From Paramagnetospirillum caucaseum (lineage in GTDB: Bacteria > Pseudomonadota > Alphaproteobacteria > Rhodospirillales > Magnetospirillaceae), in NCBI RefSeq assembly GCF_000342045.1, contig NZ_AONQ01000046.1, positions 1-34,957 of the forward strand: DNA of 34,957 bases. Direction: 5' to 3'. Shown here in pieces: positions 32,602 to 34,957 of this stretch (positions are counted from its first letter, which is position 1; every line of letters begins with the position of its first letter). The translations under genes and the position numbers were made by a program. The notes under the pieces were generated by a model. That model saw only the letters and a program-made list of their open reading frames with translations. It made no database searches and was not told the origin of the DNA.

Positions 32602-32970
32602 ATGGGCGTCTGGTTGATGCTGGCCGGGCTGAACGGAGCCATGGCCATCGGGTTCGCCGCCTGGGGCTCCCACGGGATGGACGGCGAGGCAGCCCGCTGG
32701 GTGGGGCTGGCCAGCCAGTTCCAGTTGCTGCACGCCGTCGCTCTGCTGGCTCTGGCGCGGTTCTGCGGCGAGCGCCGCCGGCTGTTCCGTCCCGCCGCCG
32801 TCCTGATGGTCGCCGGCGTCGCGCTGTTCTCCGGCTCGCTTTACCTGAAGGCGCTGGGGGGTGCCTTGCCGGTCCCGATGATTACGCCCCTTGGTGGAAT
32901 AAGCCTTGCCGCATCCTGGCTGCTGCTGGCGCTGGGCGGGTGGTTAGCCGGCGATCATGCTCGGATTTGA
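32602..32970 (+). CDS. DUF423 family membrane protein
   Basis: A 122-residue inner-membrane protein with four hydrophobic helices. GLNGAMAIGFAAWGSHG at the start, LHAVALLALA in the second helix, and ALFSGSLYLKALGG and TPLGGISLAASWLLLA near the end are the DUF423 (YgdD-like) signature. No function is established for the family. AAGGAGGAG 5 bases before the ATG at 32602 fixes the start. It is divergent from the FecR-domain gene with 78 bases between, and 90 bases precede divK on the same strand. Confidence 0.88.
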   Translation: MGVWLMLAGLNGAMAIGFAAWGSHGMDGEAARWVGLASQFQLLHAVALLALARFCGERRRLFRPAAVLMVAGVALFSGSLYLKALGGALPVPMITPLGGISLAASWLLLALGGWLAGDHARI

Positions 32971-33060
32971 CTTGGGGCATGGAATTGCCCATGATGCCTC
33001 TGCAAAGGGCAGCCTGCGACATCGGGGTCATTTCGGGCTGAATGGGGAAATGGGAAGGTC

Positions 33061-33426
33061 ATGGCCAAGTCTGTGCTGATCGTCGAAGACAATGACTTGA
33101 ATATGAAATTATTCAACGATTTGTTGCAGGCCAATGGCTACGAGACCATCCAGACCAAGGATGGCCGCGAGGCCATGGACATCGCCCGCAAGCACCGCCC
33201 CGACCTGATCCTGATGGATATCCAGCTGCCGGAGATTTCCGGCCTGGAAATCACCAAGATGCTGAAGAGCGACGCGGAGCTGAAGTCCATCCCGGTGATC
33301 GCCGTCACCGCCTTCGCCATGAAGGGCGACGAGGAAAAGATCCGCGAGGGCGGCTGCGAGGGCTATATCGCCAAGCCCATCTCGGTGGCCAACTTCCTGC
33401 AGACCGTGGCACGCTTCCTGGAATAG
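33061..33426 (+). CDS. divK: Single-domain response regulator, DivK-like
   Basis: A 121-residue receiver domain without an output domain. The acidic pocket includes E9-D10, the phospho-acceptor is D53 in [15 protein letters not shown], the switch threonine is in VTAFAMKG and the conserved lysine in YIAKPISV. Length and sequence match DivK, the alphaproteobacterial cell-cycle regulator that works with the kinase/phosphatase pair DivJ and PleC and stimulates DivL-CckA control of CtrA. In Caulobacter the diguanylate cyclase pleD follows divK; here an rpmG gene and a separate GGDEF gene lie beyond on the other strand. GGAAGG shortly before 33061 serves as SD. Confidence 0.9.
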   Translation: MAKSVLIVEDNDLNMKLFNDLLQANGYETIQTKDGREAMDIARKHRPDLILMDIQLPEISGLEITKMLKSDAELKSIPVIAVTAFAMKGDEEKIREGGCEGYIAKPISVANFLQTVARFLE

Positions 33427-33520
33427 GGCGCGACTTTTTTCAGAAAGCAGCCGAGCCTGCCATCCTGGCGGCCATCGGGCGAGCCCTCTCGCTTGCGCTT
33501 GGAATGACATTGCCCATAGG

Positions 33521-33552
33521 CAAAACGAAAAGGGCGCCCATGGGGCGCCCTT
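33521..33552 (-). terminator. Rho-independent terminator of rpmG
   Basis: AAGGGCGCCC-CAT-GGGCGCCCTT on the minus strand (33552-33530), 10 perfect pairs with a 3-base loop, followed by TTTTCGTTTTG. It lies 41 bases past the rpmG stop. A second small stem CCGGCC-GAAG-GGCCGG lies between at 33571-33586. Confidence 0.85.
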
Positions 33553-33593
33553 CGATCTTTGCTGTCGCTGCCGGCCGAAGGGCCGGCGCCCGA

Positions 33594-33761
33594 CTACTTG
33601 ATCTTCGCTTCCTTGAACTGGACGTGCTTGCGCACGACCGGATCGTACTTGCGGAATTCAAGCTTCTCGGTCGTCTTGCGGGGATTCTTCTTCGCCACGT
33701 AGAAGAAGCCCGTCCCTGCGGAGCTCAACAGCTTGATGAGAATGGTGGCAGGCTTGGCCAT
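33594..33761 (-). CDS. rpmG: 50S ribosomal protein L33
   Basis: A 55-residue protein beginning [20 protein letters not shown] and containing [20 protein letters not shown], then [15 protein letters not shown]. This is ribosomal protein L33 in its cysteine-free form, which does not bind zinc. It is a component of the large subunit near the E site. The frame is unambiguous from the ATG at 33761 to the stop at 33594. A promoter overlapping the end of the GGDEF gene and a strong terminator on the other side make it a single-gene unit. Confidence 0.97.
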   Translation of the reverse strand: MAKPATILIKLLSSAGTGFFYVAKKNPRKTTEKLEFRKYDPVVRKHVQFKEAKIK

Positions 33762-33806
33762 GGCGAAAATCCCGAACAGCGTTGGTGATGAAAACTCGAG
33801 GCGCGC

Positions 33807-33834
33807 ACCATACTGATCCCGACAGCAGAGTCAA
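33807..33834 (-). promoter_or_regulatory. rpmG promoter
   Basis: On the minus strand TTGACT (33834-33829), 16 bases, TATGGT (33812-33807). The -35 matches five of six consensus bases and touches the stop codon of the GGDEF gene at 33836-33838. The 5' leader is about 40 bases. Confidence 0.6.
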
Positions 33835-33835
33835 G

Positions 33836-34864
33836 TCAGAATAGCTTGGCCTTGGCGAGGGAGGGGCATTCGAAGGGCAATTCCCCCTCCGCCACCAATT
33901 GCTCGAACGAGCGGACCTGGTCGCGGCCATGCCCCTTGGCGTAGTACAGGGCGCGGTCGGCATTGCCGATCACCACCGAGGGCTTGTCGTCGCAATCGAT
34001 GCGCACATAGCCGACGCTGACGGTGATGCGGCCCACCTCGGGGAAGGCGAAGCCCGCCACCGTGGCGCGGAAGCGTTCGAACACCGCCTGGGCGGCGGCG
34101 AAGGTGGTGGGGGCCAGCAGGACGACGAATTCCTCGCCGCCGAAGCGGAACAGCTTGTCCTCGCTGCGGAACGCCTTGCGCATCAGCGCCGACAGCAGCA
34201 GCAGCACCTCGTCGCCGAACACATGGCCGTAGGTGTCGTTGATGCGCTTGAAGCGGTCGATGTCGATGATGCCCAGCCAGTGATGCTGGCCGTCCAGGTG
34301 GGCTTCACGCCGGTTGCCGTTGAACGACACGTCGATATGGCGGCTGTCGGCGACGATGGCGCTGAAATTCTCGTCGAAGGTCTTGCGGTTCTTCAGGCCG
34401 GTCAGCGTGTCGCGGGCCGCGTCCCACAGGATGGTCAGGTAGTTGCGGTAGATGGCGACGAAGCCCTTGATCAGGGCGGCCGGTTCCTCCTGGCCGGGGG
34501 CGGTGCGGGTGACCAGGAAGGCGCAGACCTTGCCGCGGTCGTCGACCACCGGATGGGCGCGGCGGATGCTCCCGTCGGCCAGGACCTCGCTCCGCTCGGT
34601 GCCGAGCGCCATGCAGTCCAGCAGCAGGGGGTCGCCGCCGATCTCCTGCAATTCGTCGGGCGGGTCGCCGCCGTCGCGGCTGCGGATCGCCGCCCAGTCG
34701 ATGAAGATGCCGTTGGCGGTGGGCATGGGCGTGCAGATGCCGCAGAACGGCAGATGCGCCAGCTCGGCCAGGGTGGCGGCCAGGCAATCCTCCAGATGCT
34801 TCTGACTGCGCTGCTCCGTCAGGAGCACGACCGAAGACAGGATCGATTCCGGTGTGATCGACAC
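33836..34864 (-). CDS. Diguanylate cyclase (GGDEF domain)
   Basis: A 342-residue protein. The C-terminal GGDEF domain spans about residues 160-325: DTLTGLKNRKTFDE, WLGIIDIDRFKRINDTYGHV (metal site), then FRFGGEEFVVLLAP with the active-site motif GGEEF. RSED stands five residues before GGEEF and is an RxxD inhibitory site, so the enzyme should make c-di-GMP and be inhibited by it. The N-terminal 140 residues are a possible PAS-like or GAF-like sensor, with LPFCGICTPMPTANGIFIDW, of unknown ligand; no membrane segment is seen. I chose the GTG at 34864 because GGGGAAGG lies 8 bases upstream; the frame continues to a TTG at 34927 without a good SD. Confidence 0.85.
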   Translation of the reverse strand: MSITPESILSSVVLLTEQRSQKHLEDCLAATLAELAHLPFCGICTPMPTANGIFIDWAAIRSRDGGDPPDELQEIGGDPLLLDCMALGTERSEVLADGSIRRAHPVVDDRGKVCAFLVTRTAPGQEEPAALIKGFVAIYRNYLTILWDAARDTLTGLKNRKTFDENFSAIVADSRHIDVSFNGNRREAHLDGQHHWLGIIDIDRFKRINDTYGHVFGDEVLLLLSALMRKAFRSEDKLFRFGGEEFVVLLAPTTFAAAQAVFERFRATVAGFAFPEVGRITVSVGYVRIDCDDKPSVVIGNADRALYYAKGHGRDQVRSFEQLVAEGELPFECPSLAKAKLF

Positions 34865-34957
34865 GCGAAAGGCCTTCCCCAAAAGTATTCCATGCAAGCT
34901 TATTCTCAAGGATATGGCGGGTGTCAATGAGTGTCTGGTGACAAGGTCTCTCCTAGG

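Overview
The window is about 35 kb of gene-dense, high-GC DNA of alphaproteobacterial type. A DivK-like regulator, short SD-led genes with 1-4 bp stop/start overlaps, several acyl-CoA catabolic modules, a haemerythrin, paired CRP/FNR regulators and a Rop-like protein of the kind usually found in nif regions together fit a Magnetospirillum-like member of the Rhodospirillales. That taxonomic reading is an inference from gene content. I see no rRNA, tRNA, CRISPR array or transposase. No gene-free stretch exceeds 300 bases.

Layout. 1-2033: the N-terminal part of a secreted MBL-fold protein (minus), a DsbA-family protein (minus) and a divergent LysR regulator (plus). 1970-7779: a minus-strand operon transcribed in the order thiolase, acyl-CoA dehydrogenase, universal stress protein, PaaI-type thioesterase, AhpD-like protein, periplasmic 5'-nucleotidase. 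7827-8487: a plus-strand MntA/HepT toxin-antitoxin pair squeezed between two minus-strand operons. 8474-18226: a large minus-strand operon for uptake and CoA activation of an organic acid, comprising both Liv-type ATPases, both permeases, a binding protein, a 643-aa acyl-CoA synthetase, a PaaK-like ligase and an aldehyde dehydrogenase. 18360-20413: 3-hydroxyisobutyrate dehydrogenase and an isobutyryl-CoA-dehydrogenase-like enzyme (minus). 20634-24734: a plus-strand run of a MatR-like GntR regulator, malonyl-CoA synthetase (MatB), 3-hydroxyisobutyryl-CoA hydrolase and an SDR dehydrogenase. The two halves form a divergent valine/branched-chain catabolic locus with a malonate module embedded in it.

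24930-26278: a small zinc-ribbon protein, a Rop-like protein, and a glutamate-racemase homologue on the minus strand in which the first catalytic cysteine is replaced by aspartate. 26424-30336: two tandem CRP/FNR regulators lacking FNR cluster cysteines, then a double-DUF2249 protein, a 12-TM protein with histidines in its membrane segments and a haemerythrin-like protein. FNR/DNR-like palindromes precede both transcription blocks, so this looks like a nitric-oxide or oxygen response module and is the best candidate here for an incompletely described system. 30562-34864: an acidic unknown protein, purU, a secreted FecR-domain protein, a DUF423 membrane protein, divK, rpmG and a GGDEF protein.

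Regulatory sequence is unusually readable. There are MatR-type operators of TTGTATAC type in front of the GntR gene and matB, an AAACG-N6-CGTTT palindrome over the -10 of the uptake operon, two FNR/DNR-like boxes, a convincing rpmG promoter, strong hairpin terminators and two families of intergenic palindromic repeat.
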